Of a stretch of DNA of 64,000 nucleotides, positions 1 to 7,803 are shown piece after piece; position 1 is the stretch's first letter, and each line of letters opens with the position of its first letter. The stretch comes from Actinomadura terrae. Lineage in GTDB: Bacteria > Actinomycetota > Actinomycetes > Streptosporangiales > Streptosporangiaceae. Location of the stretch: positions 310,001-374,000 of the forward strand of contig NZ_JAICDG010000005.1 of NCBI RefSeq assembly GCF_022751215.1, read 5' to 3'. The notes beneath the pieces were generated by a model. The model saw nothing but the letters and a program-made list of their open reading frames with translations. It did no database searches and was not told the origin of the DNA. Position numbers and translations under genes: made by a program.

Positions 1-1
1 G

Positions 2-28
2 GCCAAGGAACTGGTGGGGAGTCACTAG
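2..28 (+). CDS. 3' end of an upstream gene (partial)
   Basis: The first bases read in frame 2 as AKELVGSH followed by TAG. The stop lies two bases before the next ATG, a spacing typical of an actinomycete operon. Only eight residues are visible, so nothing can be said about function. The reading rests on the frame and spacing alone. Confidence 0.3.
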   Translation, partial: AKELVGSH

Positions 29-30
29 CG

Positions 31-621
31 ATGCTGCGCACCCAACTCGGCGGCAAGTACCATCCCGACGACGACAGCGTGTTTCGTCTCAAACGACGCC
101 TGACCCGTCTGGGAATGAACGTCTCGCACCCGGTCGCCGACGGGATTCTCGCGTTCGGCGACGGCCACGGGTACGCCTTCGATCCCGCCGAACACTCCTT
201 CGCCGACATCGAAGCCGACTTCTACGCCCGCATCCGGTACTGCGATGTCCACATCGTCGCCAACCGGTTCGGCGCGAACCTGGGATACCTCGGCGCCAGC
301 GCAGCGCGGGAGACGGCCTTCGCCATGCGCCACCACCGGCCCATCATCGTGCTGCACCCCGTCCGGCCCACCGCCGGTGTCCATCCGGAGATCCACCAGA
401 TCCTCCGGCCCCGCCTCGACCGCCTGGTCGTCTGCGACCTCCTCACCGAGCCCGACGCCGCGATCACCGCGCTGCTGCGGCAGCTCACCGACCGCAGGGT
501 CGACTACCGTCTCACCGCCCGCGAGCGCGCCTTCATCGACACCCGAACACGCGACTTCCTCGACGGGCTGAGACCCGCCGGGCGCCAGGCGGAGGGCACC
601 GATGCTGCACCGCTCCTTTGA
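31..621 (+). CDS. nucleoside 2-deoxyribosyltransferase-like protein
   Basis: A 196-residue cytoplasmic protein. Residues about 50-115 carry the pattern of the nucleoside 2-deoxyribosyltransferase fold: an acidic stretch, 'YARIRYCDVHIVAN', a Gly-rich 'GANLGYLGAS', then 'ARETAFA' with a candidate catalytic Glu, then a beta strand 'HRPIIVLHP'. In that family the Glu forms a covalent deoxyribosyl intermediate during base exchange; related proteins have other nucleotide-processing roles. The start is supported by a GGGGAG ribosome site at 16-21. The last 20 bases overlap the following gene, so the two are probably translated together. That neighbour resembles the uracil-DNA glycosylase fold, which suggests a joint role in base or nucleoside processing (inference). 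Family assignment is by motif only. Confidence 0.6.
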   Translation: MLRTQLGGKYHPDDDSVFRLKRRLTRLGMNVSHPVADGILAFGDGHGYAFDPAEHSFADIEADFYARIRYCDVHIVANRFGANLGYLGASAARETAFAMRHHRPIIVLHPVRPTAGVHPEIHQILRPRLDRLVVCDLLTEPDAAITALLRQLTDRRVDYRLTARERAFIDTRTRDFLDGLRPAGRQAEGTDAAPLL

Positions 622-1444
622 CCGATCCGACCTGATCGACCCGTGCACGATTTCCCTCACCGACCTGTGCGGCGGATCGCAGGACGCCCGGCTGCTGGGC
701 CGTGTCTCCGACTTCCTGGCCTGCGACGTCAGCCTCACCAGGATCGCGAGCCAGACGGGGGACACGCTGGTGTATGAGTCCGAGTCGTTCGTGCCCGCGG
801 CCTTCGACCCGGGCAAGCGGAGCGTGTTCTTCGTGGTCGGCAACCCCGCCCCGCACTCCATCGCCCACCGGGCCATGTACGCCTACGAGGGAGCGGGCCG
901 ACGCCAGCACCGCTTCTGGAAAGTCCTGCACCGCACCGGCATGCTGCGCTTCTGCGACGCCGACCCCGACACCCATTCACCCCAGGAGAAGATGCGCCGA
1001 CTGTTCACCGGCGATTTCACCTCACCGTTCAACATCAGCGTCCTCCCGCTCCTGTCCCTGCCCTCCCCGCCCGGCGGACCCTGGGGCGGCGTCGGCGGCC
1101 TCCAACGGCTCTTCGGACCCCACTTCCCCACGCTGCTGCGCGCCGAACGGGCGGCCGTCAACGCTCTGCTCAACGAGTTGGGCAAGCCGGGCGACACCGT
1201 GGTCGTCATGCAAAAGGACGCCTACACAGCGCTGCGGGCACCAGGCACCGCACCCTACGACGCGGCGGCGCTGCGCACCCAAGCGATCCACGCCCGTACC
1301 GCGGCACACGACCTCAACCTGCTGTGCCTCTCCCCGACCCGCCTCATGTACTCAGCAGTGACCACGACCGCGCTGACCCGCCTGGCCGCCGACCGTCTTC
1401 ACCACCTCCACCCAGCCGCGCCGTCCACTGGACCAAGCACATGA
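602..1444 (+). CDS. uracil-DNA glycosylase superfamily-like protein
   Basis: A 280-residue protein overlapping the preceding gene by 20 bases. Residues about 79-117 contain 'VFFVVGNPAPHS' followed by 'RRQHRFWKVLHRTG'. This matches the layout of the uracil-DNA glycosylase fold, a G-x-N/D-P loop after a beta strand and then an 'RFW..L...G' helix. A later strand 'DTVVVMQKDAYTAL' fits the fold's second half. Classical enzymes remove uracil from DNA, but this divergent member may act on another base or nucleotide. The pairing with a deoxyribosyltransferase-like gene is unusual. The last 20 residues are Pro/Ser/Thr-rich and read across another open frame, so the true C-terminus may have been altered. 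Confidence 0.5.
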   Translation: MLHRSFDRSDLIDPCTISLTDLCGGSQDARLLGRVSDFLACDVSLTRIASQTGDTLVYESESFVPAAFDPGKRSVFFVVGNPAPHSIAHRAMYAYEGAGRRQHRFWKVLHRTGMLRFCDADPDTHSPQEKMRRLFTGDFTSPFNISVLPLLSLPSPPGGPWGGVGGLQRLFGPHFPTLLRAERAAVNALLNELGKPGDTVVVMQKDAYTALRAPGTAPYDAAALRTQAIHARTAAHDLNLLCLSPTRLMYSAVTTTALTRLAADRLHHLHPAAPSTGPST

Positions 1445-1553
1445 ACTCGGCACCGACGACCTCATGGAGCTGCTCGGCGCGTTCGCCTGCCACCCCGGCG
1501 TGATCCCGGAGCGCTTCCTCCCCGTCCTCCTAGACGGCCTCGACCGGCGTTAA
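1383..1553 (+). pseudogene. possible 3' gene remnant
   Basis: In the third forward frame the bases after the glycosylase-like gene read as 'LDQAHELGTDDLMELL' and then 'HPGVIPERFLPVLLDGLDRR' and stop. This helical, protein-like text lacks its own ribosome site. It may be the displaced C-terminus of the preceding gene after a frameshift, or the tail of a deleted gene. Confidence is low because the piece is short. Confidence 0.25.
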
Positions 1554-1568
1554 CGGGAGACTGGGATC

Positions 1569-2072
1569 GTGATCGATTTCGAGATTCGCGCTCCGAGGTC
1601 CGGCGACGGCGCCGGAATCGCGGTGGCGTGGTGCGACTTCGCCGAGTTCTACCAGGAAATCGCCCCCGAGACGTTCCAGTCCCCTCGCCGCGACGGCCTC
1701 GACGCCTGGCTTGAGGCGAAGCTGCTGACCAGAGAAGAAGACAGGTTCGTGCGTGTGGCCGATCTCGACGGGACCGCGATCGGTTTCGTCGACGCGGCGC
1801 TGGCCCGGCCGCATGAAGAGGCCGAACGCCAGTTGCTCCGCGAGCTCGCGCTTCCTCGGGTGTTCGTGAACGCGCTCGCCGTGCAGCGTGGCCACTGGCG
1901 GTCTGGAGCGGGTGCGGCGCTGATGACGGCGGCTGAGGAGTGGGCCCGTGCATGTGGGGCACATCTGATCAGCTTGGACACCTTCGCCGCCAGCCCGATA
2001 TCGGTGCCGTTCTATGAGCGCCGGATGGGATATCACCGACAGAGCATCGTCTTCGCCAAGCGACTTCGCTGA
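1569..2072 (+). CDS. GNAT-family N-acetyltransferase
   Basis: A 167-residue protein with the GNAT fold. 'RVFVNALAVQRGHWRSGAGA' (residues about 97-116) is strand beta4 plus the acetyl-CoA pyrophosphate loop, in the usual R/Q-x-x-G-x-G/A position with slight divergence. It is followed by 'LMTAAEEWARACGA' and by 'SPISVPFYERRMGY', the typical C-terminal helix and strand. The family moves an acetyl group from acetyl-CoA to an amine; the substrate cannot be read here. The start is GTG with GGGAGA eight bases upstream. A hairpin terminator follows within ten bases, so it is probably transcribed alone. Confidence 0.85.
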   Translation: MIDFEIRAPRSGDGAGIAVAWCDFAEFYQEIAPETFQSPRRDGLDAWLEAKLLTREEDRFVRVADLDGTAIGFVDAALARPHEEAERQLLRELALPRVFVNALAVQRGHWRSGAGAALMTAAEEWARACGAHLISLDTFAASPISVPFYERRMGYHRQSIVFAKRLR

Positions 2073-2081
2073 CCTCCGCGC

Positions 2082-2113
2082 GGTCCTGCTGGACGGCCTC
2101 GACCAGCAGGACC
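2082..2113 (+). terminator. hairpin terminator after the acetyltransferase
   Basis: Perfect 11-base arms GGTCCTGCTGG (2082-2092) and CCAGCAGGACC (2103-2113) surround a 10-base loop, just past the acetyltransferase stop. There is no U-tract, which is common in high-GC actinomycetes. It lies between two convergent genes and could serve both strands. Confidence 0.6.
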
Positions 2114-2243
2114 CCCGTTGTGTCAGGTGGTTCGGTGCTCGACCAGTGGGCTGCGGCGGCGGCCTCGGCTCGCCGGTCGGGTTCGGCCGCTATGTCGACC
2201 AGCGCATACCTTGCGGCCTGCCGTGGCTCTGGGAGTCCTGTGC

Positions 2244-2834
2244 CTACCCGGCGGCCCGTGGGCCGAGCAGGACCGGAAGCGTGTCGGTACTGACCGTGAG
2301 CGCCGTCCTCAGGCCCGGCAGCCGCTCCAGCGGCGCCGCGGGGGCCATCTGCGGGAAGGCCCGGAAGAGGGCCGACAGCGCCACCTCCGCCTCCAAGCGG
2401 GCCAGCGAGGCGCCCAGGCAGAAGTGACGGCCCGACCCGAAGGTGAGGTGGGGGGCGGCCTCGGCGGACACCTCCAGCCGCTCCGCCTGCCGTCCGTAGC
2501 GCTCGCGATCGCGTCCGGCCGAGGCGAAGCAGGCCAGCACGGCCTCTCCCTTGCCCACCCGCACCCCGTCGATCACCACATCACGCACGGCGTAACGCAT
2601 CGGGAAACGCAAGAAGGGCGTCTCCAGCCGCAGCAGATGCTCCACTGCGACGCTCCACGGCACGCTGCCCGATTGCAGCAGGCCGAGCTGGCCGGGTTCA
2701 GACAGCAAGGTCCGTACCGCGTTGGTGAGGAAGTTGACCGTGGTCGCATGCCCGGCCACGAACAGCAGCTCGATGGTGTCCAGCAGCTCCTGGCCGGTGA
2801 GCCGCTCACCCTCCAGCGCGACCAGCTCACTGAT
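2244..2834 (-). pseudogene. cytochrome P450, C-terminal half only
   Basis: About 197 codons of a bacterial class I cytochrome P450 without its N-terminal half. Visible are the I-helix oxygen-activation region 'LLFVAGHATTVNFL', the K-helix ExxR motif in 'VEHLLRLETP', and the heme-ligand loop 'FGSGRHFCLGASLARLE' with the axial Cys. Intact members are about 400 residues and insert one oxygen atom into a substrate using ferredoxin electrons. The recognisable P450 text begins abruptly near 2834, in a different frame from the asparagine synthetase fragment that runs into it on the same strand. A deletion therefore joined two genes, and the piece should not make an active enzyme because the substrate-binding half is gone. 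Confidence 0.85.
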
Positions 2835-3061
2835 CCGTTGAAAGCGAGAACGACCCCGGAGGCGGGGTCGCCGTACGGCCCGATCGGCACCTCGGGATTG
2901 ACGATCCGTAGCGTGTTCATCACGAGGACAGCCCTTCCGTCGGCGGAAGTCGTGCAGCGAGTGCCGTCCGGGCCCCGGTGGACTTGGGCACGGCCCATAG
3001 CGGTGACTGTCATTTGATGGGCTGCGGCGTCCGGGCCGGCCAGACCTGCTATTCCGCACAT
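2834..3061 (-). pseudogene. asnB: asparagine synthetase N-terminal fragment
   Basis: The first 76 codons of a glutamine-dependent asparagine synthetase. They show 'MCGIAGLAG' with the N-terminal nucleophile Cys2, 'HRGPDG', 'MNTLRIVNPEVPIGPY', and 'VVLAFNG' just before the break. These are the class II glutaminase motifs; a whole AsnB is about 600 residues and makes Asn from Asp and ATP. AGGGAG sits ten bases before the ATG, so the original start is preserved. At about 2834 the text switches into the P450 fragment in another frame. Translation would run on for about 86 meaningless codons to 2573. The synthetase domain is absent. Confidence 0.8.
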
Positions 3062-3272
3062 GAGCGTCGAACTCCCTTCGGGACGGGATGGTTTGACCAG
3101 CCGCGCCAGAGACGGTGCACCGTCCCGGACGGCCTCTGACGTTCAGCAGACCTCCGGTCGGAGACTGTCCGGGAGGCTCACACCGGGGGCGCACGGATCG
3201 CGTACCCGGTGTGCGGGTCCGAGTACAGGGAGTACGGTCGAAGTCACATCGCATGCCTGTGAGGTGATGTCC

Positions 3273-4656
3273 ATGGCGTCCAAGACGCGCCGGACCAGAC
3301 CGCCCAACATGGCCTTGGTCCGGCTCGTCGAGGCCTCCGGAGCCAGCCACAACGCACTGGCCCATCGGGTCAACGAGCTTGCTCGCCGAGAAGGAGTCTC
3401 CACCGACTACACGCACACGTCGGTGGCGAACTGGTGCCGCCGCGGCATGGTCCCCAAATGGCCGATCCCCAAGTTGATCGCGTATGCGTTGAGTGAACGG
3501 CTGGGCAGGCGAGTGAATCCTGCTGACATCGGCATGCTCGATCCCCAGGCAGCCCAGGCGGATCTGGGGTTGGATTTCCCCAGGGGCACCGCCGACGCAG
3601 TAACCGCCGCTACATCGTTCTGGAGCTGTGTGAACCGCCGCCATTTTCTCGGATCCAGCTTTGCTGTCACCGCCTTCTCCACGCCGGTGACACGCTGGCT
3701 GACGACCCCCAGCCGACAGCCCCGCCGGACACCGTGGCGGTGCCCGTGTCGGACGTGGTGACGTCGCAGAACTTCGCGAATCGGCCGAAGCCGCCAGAGT
3801 CTGGGACTCGCGATACGGGGGCGGAAACTGGCGGGCCACATCGGTCACCGACTGCCTCAACCATCGGGCGACACCCCTGCTGAACGGGACATATCCAGCA
3901 GAGATCGGGCAGCAGTTGTACTCGGTCACCGCGGAGCTTTCACGACTGGCGGGATGGACCGCATTCGATGTGAACGATCACGAAGCAGCCCAACGGCACT
4001 TCATCCAGGCGTTGCGGCTCGCTCGTGCCGGCGGAGACGTCCAGCTCGGCTGCTACGTGCTCGCCACCATGGCCATGCAAGCGCTGATGCGGGGCTTCCA
4101 CACCGAAGCCATCGACATGACCGAGGGAGCCTTTGAGCGCGCAAAGGGCGCCGCTGCCCCACGTGTCCCAGCGTTCGCCAAACTAATCGAGGCCCGAGCA
4201 CATGCCCGTGCCGACGACGGCCGAGCCGCCTGCCGTGCCCTCGCCGACTCGGAGACACTGCTGGCACGAGCACATGCCGGGGCGGACGAACCGCACTGGA
4301 TCGACTTCTACAGCCATGCTCGTCTCTCCGCCGATGCCGCCGAAGTGTTCCGGGACTTGCGCAAACCCAAACAGTCAATCACATGGCACCGGCAAGCGGC
4401 CGCGATGGCTCCCGGCGTCTACACCCGCTCGGTCGGCATGCGCCTGGCGATCGTCGCCACCGCCCACCTCCAGAATCGGGAACTGGACCAAGGCCTGGAC
4501 CTGGGCAACAAGGCCGTGGAAGTCCTGTCCCGCGTCAGTTCCAAGCGCGCTCATGCCTACGTGCACGAGCTGACCAGCGCTCTCACCCCCTGGCGAGCCG
4601 AACCGCAGGTCCAAGACTTCCTCCACCGGGCCCGAAGCGTTGGATCAGCCGCATAA
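3273..4656 (+). pseudogene. XRE-like regulator with TPR-like C-terminus, frameshifted
   Basis: An actinomycete regulator of about 460 residues split by one base. The N-terminal part shows an HTH-like region ('ALVRLVEASGASHNALAHRV', then 'SVANWCRRGMVPKWPI') and the family landmark 'RRHFLGSSFAVTAFSTPVTRW'. The frame then fails near 3705-3711 in a run of five C. Dropping one C restores 'TTPADSPAGHRGG', 'ARVWDSRYGGGNWRATSVTD' and the long alpha-helical 'AQRHFIQALRLARAGGDVQL' repeat domain through to 4656. GAGG eight bases before ATG 3273 supports this start; GTG 3264 and ATG 3267 are alternatives. It diverges from the truncated asnB. It could be a true pseudogene or an assembly error in the C run. 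Confidence 0.75.
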
Positions 4657-4724
4657 CGCGTCTTCGCCGCAACATGGCCCGCTTCAAACGTGGTTTGGGC
4701 CCGTCCCGGGCCTGAGACGCAAGG

Positions 4725-4752
4725 GAGCCCCTCGACCGAGGTCGAGGGGCTC
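4725..4752. terminator. bidirectional hairpin terminator
   Basis: Perfect 12-base arms GAGCCCCTCGAC (4725-4736) and GTCGAGGGGCTC (4741-4752) enclose a CGAG loop. It lies between the frameshifted regulator (plus) and the DUF397 gene (minus), so it can stop transcription from both sides. An almost identical hairpin follows the DUF397 gene of the second module at 46578. Confidence 0.85.
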
Positions 4753-4763
4753 GCTTGTGGCGG

Positions 4764-4964
4764 CTAGAGGTCTAGTTCCCCGGCCTTGATCTGGCTGAGG
4801 AGGCTCGCTAGGGCCTCGCGGCCGATGCTGAGGTGGGGGGTGTGGGGGGTCTTGCTGTCACGGATGCCGACCGAGCTGTCCAGGGAGGCAAGCTCGACGC
4901 AGTTGCCACCCTCCTGGGTGCTGTAGCTGCTCTTGTACCAGGAGGCGTTCCTCGGGTCCTTCAC
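4764..4964 (-). CDS. DUF397 protein
   Basis: A 66-residue protein of the DUF397 family, with the diagnostic 'WYKSSYSTQEGGNCVELA' start and 'VGIRDSK' centre. Such proteins are encoded next to XRE/DUF5753 regulators in actinomycetes (the WhiJ and AbaA loci of Streptomyces). They are thought to work with the regulator in development or antibiotic control. The GTG start overlaps the regulator's stop by four bases, so translation is coupled. The terminator lies directly downstream. The paralogue at 46372 is similar throughout and nearly identical in the middle 'ELASLDSSVG'. Confidence 0.9.
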   Translation of the reverse strand: MKDPRNASWYKSSYSTQEGGNCVELASLDSSVGIRDSKTPHTPHLSIGREALASLLSQIKAGELDL

Positions 4965-5770
4965 AGGCTCTCCATCACCTCTCGAATCAGCGCTTCCGAT
5001 GCTGCCGCCGACAGGGCCACGGTGCCGATCATGTCCCAGAGTCGACGTAGCTCCTCCACGTGGGAGCTTACTTCGACTACCCTGCTCTGTCCGCCTGCTC
5101 CTTCGACGTACGCGATGTCCAGGCCGTTCTCGAGGGTGAACAGGGTGAAGCCCCCGCCCGGGTAGACCGGAGCGTCGGTCGGCATGACCAGGACCGTGAT
5201 GTTCGGCTCCGCCATCAGCTCCAGCAGCCGTACGAGCTGCCCCTTGGTCGTCGCCGCGTCACCTACGAGCTTGCGGATTGCGGACTCCACCACGTAGACG
5301 ACGATCCACGGCGGGTCCTCCCGTTCGAGGACCTCCTGCCGACCCATGCGAGCCGAGATCGACTGATCGAGCTTGCCGGGCGCCTGGCCCGGACGCAGCA
5401 CCGCCCTGGCGTAGTCATCGATCTGGAACAGCCCGTTGACGACCGAAGGCTCGTACACGCGCACGGCAGAGGCGGTGCTCTCCAGTTCCGTGTACTGCCG
5501 GAAGAAGATCGGCACGCCCTCGCGAACCGTGAGCGGCTGAAGCTCCTGGAAGTACTCGTCCGTCCCGAAAAACTCGTCCAGTTTCCCCGCCAACGCCGGG
5601 GAGGGGGCCTGGGCGGCCGTCTCGACTTTCGAGACCGTGTCGTTGGAGTAGCCGATCTTGTCCGCGAGTTGGGCCTGAGACAGACCACGGGCGTCCCGAA
5701 GGCTGCGAACCTTGACTCCGAACAAGGCCGCCACGCTCTCAGTCGGGTCGAGCTTTTTCCGATTGACCAC
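4961..5770 (-). CDS. XRE-family regulator with DUF5753 domain (WhiJ-like)
   Basis: A 269-residue regulator. Residues about 20-75 form a helix-turn-helix ('LRDARGLSQAQLADKIGYSN', then 'TVSKVE'). The rest is the DUF5753 ligand or partner domain with 'PSVVNGLFQIDDYARAVL', 'ARMGRQEVLEREDPP' and a C-terminal 'VALSAAASEALIREV'. The start is GTG 5770, because AGGAGG lies at 5778-5783, seven bases away; a longer frame to 5815 has no ribosome site. It forms an operon with the DUF397 gene and diverges from the 97-residue gene and ATPase gene, the arrangement of WhiJ/AbaA-type loci. The HTH half differs strongly from the paralogue at 45572, so the operators are likely different. Confidence 0.9.
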   Translation of the reverse strand: MVNRKKLDPTESVAALFGVKVRSLRDARGLSQAQLADKIGYSNDTVSKVETAAQAPSPALAGKLDEFFGTDEYFQELQPLTVREGVPIFFRQYTELESTASAVRVYEPSVVNGLFQIDDYARAVLRPGQAPGKLDQSISARMGRQEVLEREDPPWIVVYVVESAIRKLVGDAATTKGQLVRLLELMAEPNITVLVMPTDAPVYPGGGFTLFTLENGLDIAYVEGAGGQSRVVEVSSHVEELRRLWDMIGTVALSAAASEALIREVMESL

Positions 5771-5815
5771 GAGTCGCCCTCCTGAACTATCGAGTTCCGA
5801 AAAATTAGCCCCCAC

Positions 5816-5885
5816 TTCCGCCTTTAGTCAAGCGTGGGCACGATGTTTGTCACTTCGCAGACACACTCCGAATCTGGATGCTCCC
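5816..5885. promoter_or_regulatory. divergent promoter region of module 1
   Basis: A short AT-richer gap between the regulator (minus) and the 97-residue gene (plus). The bases CGCAGACACAC (5856-5866) and the following 'TCTGGATG' recur in module 2 upstream of the paralogous gene (revcomp of 45451-45461). Conservation across copies whose regulators have diverged suggests a promoter or operator. No clear -35/-10 pair is assigned. Confidence 0.45.
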
Positions 5886-6179
5886 ATGGACCATCAGAAT
5901 TCCGCAAAACCTGGCAGTAGTCGCAGTATGGACATTCCGTACATTGACGCAACCGATCCGCTCCCGGGCGCCGGTGAGCAGGCAGGACGCTGGGCGGAGC
6001 CTTACCAGAGGGCGGACGACGAAAAGTGGGTCGTCCACCTTCGGCTTCCCGAATTGCTGGGCGACGATGTCCGTCTGGTGGACACTCTCACAGCTACTAA
6101 CAGGGAAAGTCTTGCTGCGCTTATGGAGCAGCAGGACGCCCTGGCCGCCAACGCCGGGTCGCGGGTGAGTGAGACGTGA
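5886..6179 (+). CDS. small protein of a WhiJ-type module
   Basis: A 97-residue protein of unknown fold, charged and without membrane segments. The core 'RWAEPYQRADDEKWVVHLRL' and 'LVDTLTATNRESLAALMEQQ' is nearly identical in the second copy at 45140. It sits directly before the ATPase gene, and its stop overlaps that GTG start by four bases. This matches the small gene between regulator and ATPase in AbaA-like loci. ATG 5886 is used because it is conserved in both copies; ATG 5928 (MDIPYI) is also conserved and could be the real start. Function is unknown. Confidence 0.75.
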   Translation: MDHQNSAKPGSSRSMDIPYIDATDPLPGAGEQAGRWAEPYQRADDEKWVVHLRLPELLGDDVRLVDTLTATNRESLAALMEQQDALAANAGSRVSET

Positions 6180-6640
6180 CCCCGCGAGTGGAGGAGAGGG
6201 CGTCGGTGGTGGTGGCGGTGCGCCACAAGTTGGCCGCCACGCCGAGTGTGCTCCCAGACGTGCGGTGCCTGGTGCGGGCGGCGGCGGCCGCCTACAACAT
6301 CGGGACCGAGACCACCGAGGACGCCGTCCTGGTGGCCGTCGAGCTGGTCAGCAACGCCATCCGCGCGACCAAGCGTCCGATCACCTTGCGGATGTTCGTC
6401 TCCAAGGACGGCTTCCACATCGAGGTCCACGACTTCGCCAAGAACAAGCCCAAGAAGGGCGAGCCCGACCTGACCATGCCCACCGAACCCGTACCGGACG
6501 ATGCGCCCGATCCGCATGGGTGGGGCATGCACATCGTGCAGGCCCTTTCCCGGCGCCACGGCGTGCGCAAAGAGCGCAGCGGCAAGGCGGTGTGGGCGGT
6601 GCTGCGCGTCACCTCCGTCCGGCGCCTCCCTCTCCCCTGA
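6176..6640 (+). CDS. RsbW-like ATPase / anti-sigma kinase-type protein
   Basis: A 154-residue protein of the HATPase_c_2 family, the GHKL fold used by RsbW and SpoIIAB anti-sigma kinases. The N box is 'AVELVSNAIRA', with the Mg-binding Asn, and the G1 box is 'DPHGWGMHIVQ'. Family members bind ATP and may phosphorylate STAS partners or sequester sigma factors. Here it belongs to a regulator-DUF397-ATPase module, so its partner is more likely one of the module proteins. The GTG start overlaps the upstream stop. The copy at 44679 is about nine-tenths identical in DNA over the parts compared. Confidence 0.9.
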   Translation: MTPRVEERASVVVAVRHKLAATPSVLPDVRCLVRAAAAAYNIGTETTEDAVLVAVELVSNAIRATKRPITLRMFVSKDGFHIEVHDFAKNKPKKGEPDLTMPTEPVPDDAPDPHGWGMHIVQALSRRHGVRKERSGKAVWAVLRVTSVRRLPLP

Positions 6641-6664
6641 ACTCCACCCCCCAGGAGACCCCCA

Positions 6665-6868
6665 ATGTCGAAGAGAACAGCAGAGTTCGAGGCCCTTCTC
6701 ACTCCAGGTGAGGTGGCCAACATGTTCCGTGTGGACGCCAAGACCGTCACACGATGGGCGCAGCAAGGGAAGATCCCCTTCGTCTGGACGCTCGGCGGCC
6801 ACCGCCGCTACCCCGAGAAGAAGATCCACGCACTCCTCGCCCAGGGCACCACACAGCGGAAGGTGTAG
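6665..6868 (+). CDS. BldC-like MerR-type DNA-binding protein
   Basis: A 67-residue winged-helix protein close to Streptomyces BldC. It has 'LLTPGEVANMFRVDAKTVTR' then 'WTLGGHRRYPEKKIHALLA'. BldC binds direct repeats head to tail and sets the timing of development. This protein may be a local regulator of the module rather than the chromosomal BldC itself. AGGAGA lies upstream of the ATG at a good distance, and it follows the ATPase gene by 24 bases in the same operon. The copy at 44450 differs at only a couple of residues, much less than the XRE regulators do. Confidence 0.9.
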   Translation: MSKRTAEFEALLTPGEVANMFRVDAKTVTRWAQQGKIPFVWTLGGHRRYPEKKIHALLAQGTTQRKV

Positions 6869-6983
6869 GCGGGGCCGTCCTCGCTAACGGGCGACAGCAT
6901 CGGCCGTTTCGTTCATGTACGTAAGCCGTCGCACCGTACGCCTCAGCGTCCGGTGAACTATCGTGCCTGGCGCGTGCGATGGG

Positions 6984-7019
6984 CCATTGTTGGTTGATGT
7001 CTCGTTCCATTGTTTGATG
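6984..7019 (+). repeat. imperfect direct repeat upstream of the hydrolase gene
   Basis: CCATTGTTGGTTGATG (6984-6999) recurs as CCATTGTTTGATG (7007-7019), a 23-base period, 48 bases before the hydrolase start. It may be an operator; BldC-type proteins, one encoded just upstream, bind direct repeats. The 6869-7066 gap shows no gene. Confidence 0.35.
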
Positions 7020-7066
7020 GCCCGTTGCAAACAGTCCAGGGCGTCCTTCTTGGTGTGGAGGCGAGG

Positions 7067-7792
7067 GTGACGACATTCGTTCTTGTGCATGGCTCGTGGC
7101 ATGACGGATCGGCTTGGGACCAGGTCGTCCACCACCTGGAGGGACTTGGCCATACCGCCTATGCGCCTACGCTCGCCGGGCATGGCAAGGGCGCCGACAA
7201 GGCGGTCGATCACGAGGATTGTGTGCGGTCGGTCGTGCAGTTCATCGTCGAGAGGGACCTCTCTGACGTGGTGCTGCTGGGGCACAGCTTTGGCGGCACG
7301 GTGATCGCTCGGGTCGCCGAGGAGATCCCGGACGCGTTGCGTCGGCTGATCTTCTGGAACGCGTTCGTGCTCCAGCAGAACAGCAGTATCAGCGACGACA
7401 TGCCTCCGCACTACCGCGAACTCTTCGCCGAGCTCGCCGCGGCATCGGAGGACAACACGGTGACGCTGCCCTTCCCGATATGGCGGGAGGCGTTCATTCA
7501 GGACGCCGACCTGGAGCTGGCGAAGTCCAGTTACGAACGGCTCTTCCCGGAACCGTATCGGCTCTTCCTGGACCGGCTCGATCTGTCGAGGTTCTACCAG
7601 CTTCGGTTGGCCAAGAGCTATCTGAACGCCACCGAGGACATCGCGCTACCGCCCGGCGAGTGGGGGTGGCACCCCCGGTTCTCGGGGCGTCTGGGGCTCT
7701 ACCGGCTCGTCCAGCTGCCCGGGAGCCACGAAGTCGTCTTCACGGCTCCCGGACGGCTGGCCGAGAAGATCGTTGAGGCGGGGCGGGACTGA
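7067..7792 (+). CDS. alpha/beta hydrolase (esterase-like)
   Basis: A 241-residue soluble alpha/beta-hydrolase. The oxyanion region is 'FVLVHGSWHDGSAWDQV', the nucleophile elbow is 'LLGHSFGG' with the Ser, and the catalytic His is in 'LPGSHEVVFTAP' near the end. Length and the 'YAPTLAGHG' loop resemble the salicylate-esterase/hydroxynitrile-lyase group of small-ester hydrolases. The natural substrate is unknown. GTG 7067 is chosen because GGAGG lies at 7057-7061 just before it; the frame upstream to 7010 lacks a ribosome site. It stands alone between the BldC-like gene and a convergent small gene. Confidence 0.85.
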   Translation: MTTFVLVHGSWHDGSAWDQVVHHLEGLGHTAYAPTLAGHGKGADKAVDHEDCVRSVVQFIVERDLSDVVLLGHSFGGTVIARVAEEIPDALRRLIFWNAFVLQQNSSISDDMPPHYRELFAELAAASEDNTVTLPFPIWREAFIQDADLELAKSSYERLFPEPYRLFLDRLDLSRFYQLRLAKSYLNATEDIALPPGEWGWHPRFSGRLGLYRLVQLPGSHEVVFTAPGRLAEKIVEAGRD

Positions 7793-7803
7793 CGTCGGCC
7801 GTG

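Larger units (their letters stand above)
4721..6868. repeat. regulatory module, copy 1 of an inverted duplication
   Basis: This block holds the terminator, a DUF397 gene, an XRE regulator, a 97-residue gene, an ATPase gene and a BldC-like gene. The same five genes in the same relative order, inverted, lie at 44450-46605. Long stretches of DNA match closely, including the ATPase coding sequence, the terminator and about 40 bases upstream of the 97-residue gene. The DNA-binding regulators differ strongly between copies. Confidence 0.85.
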
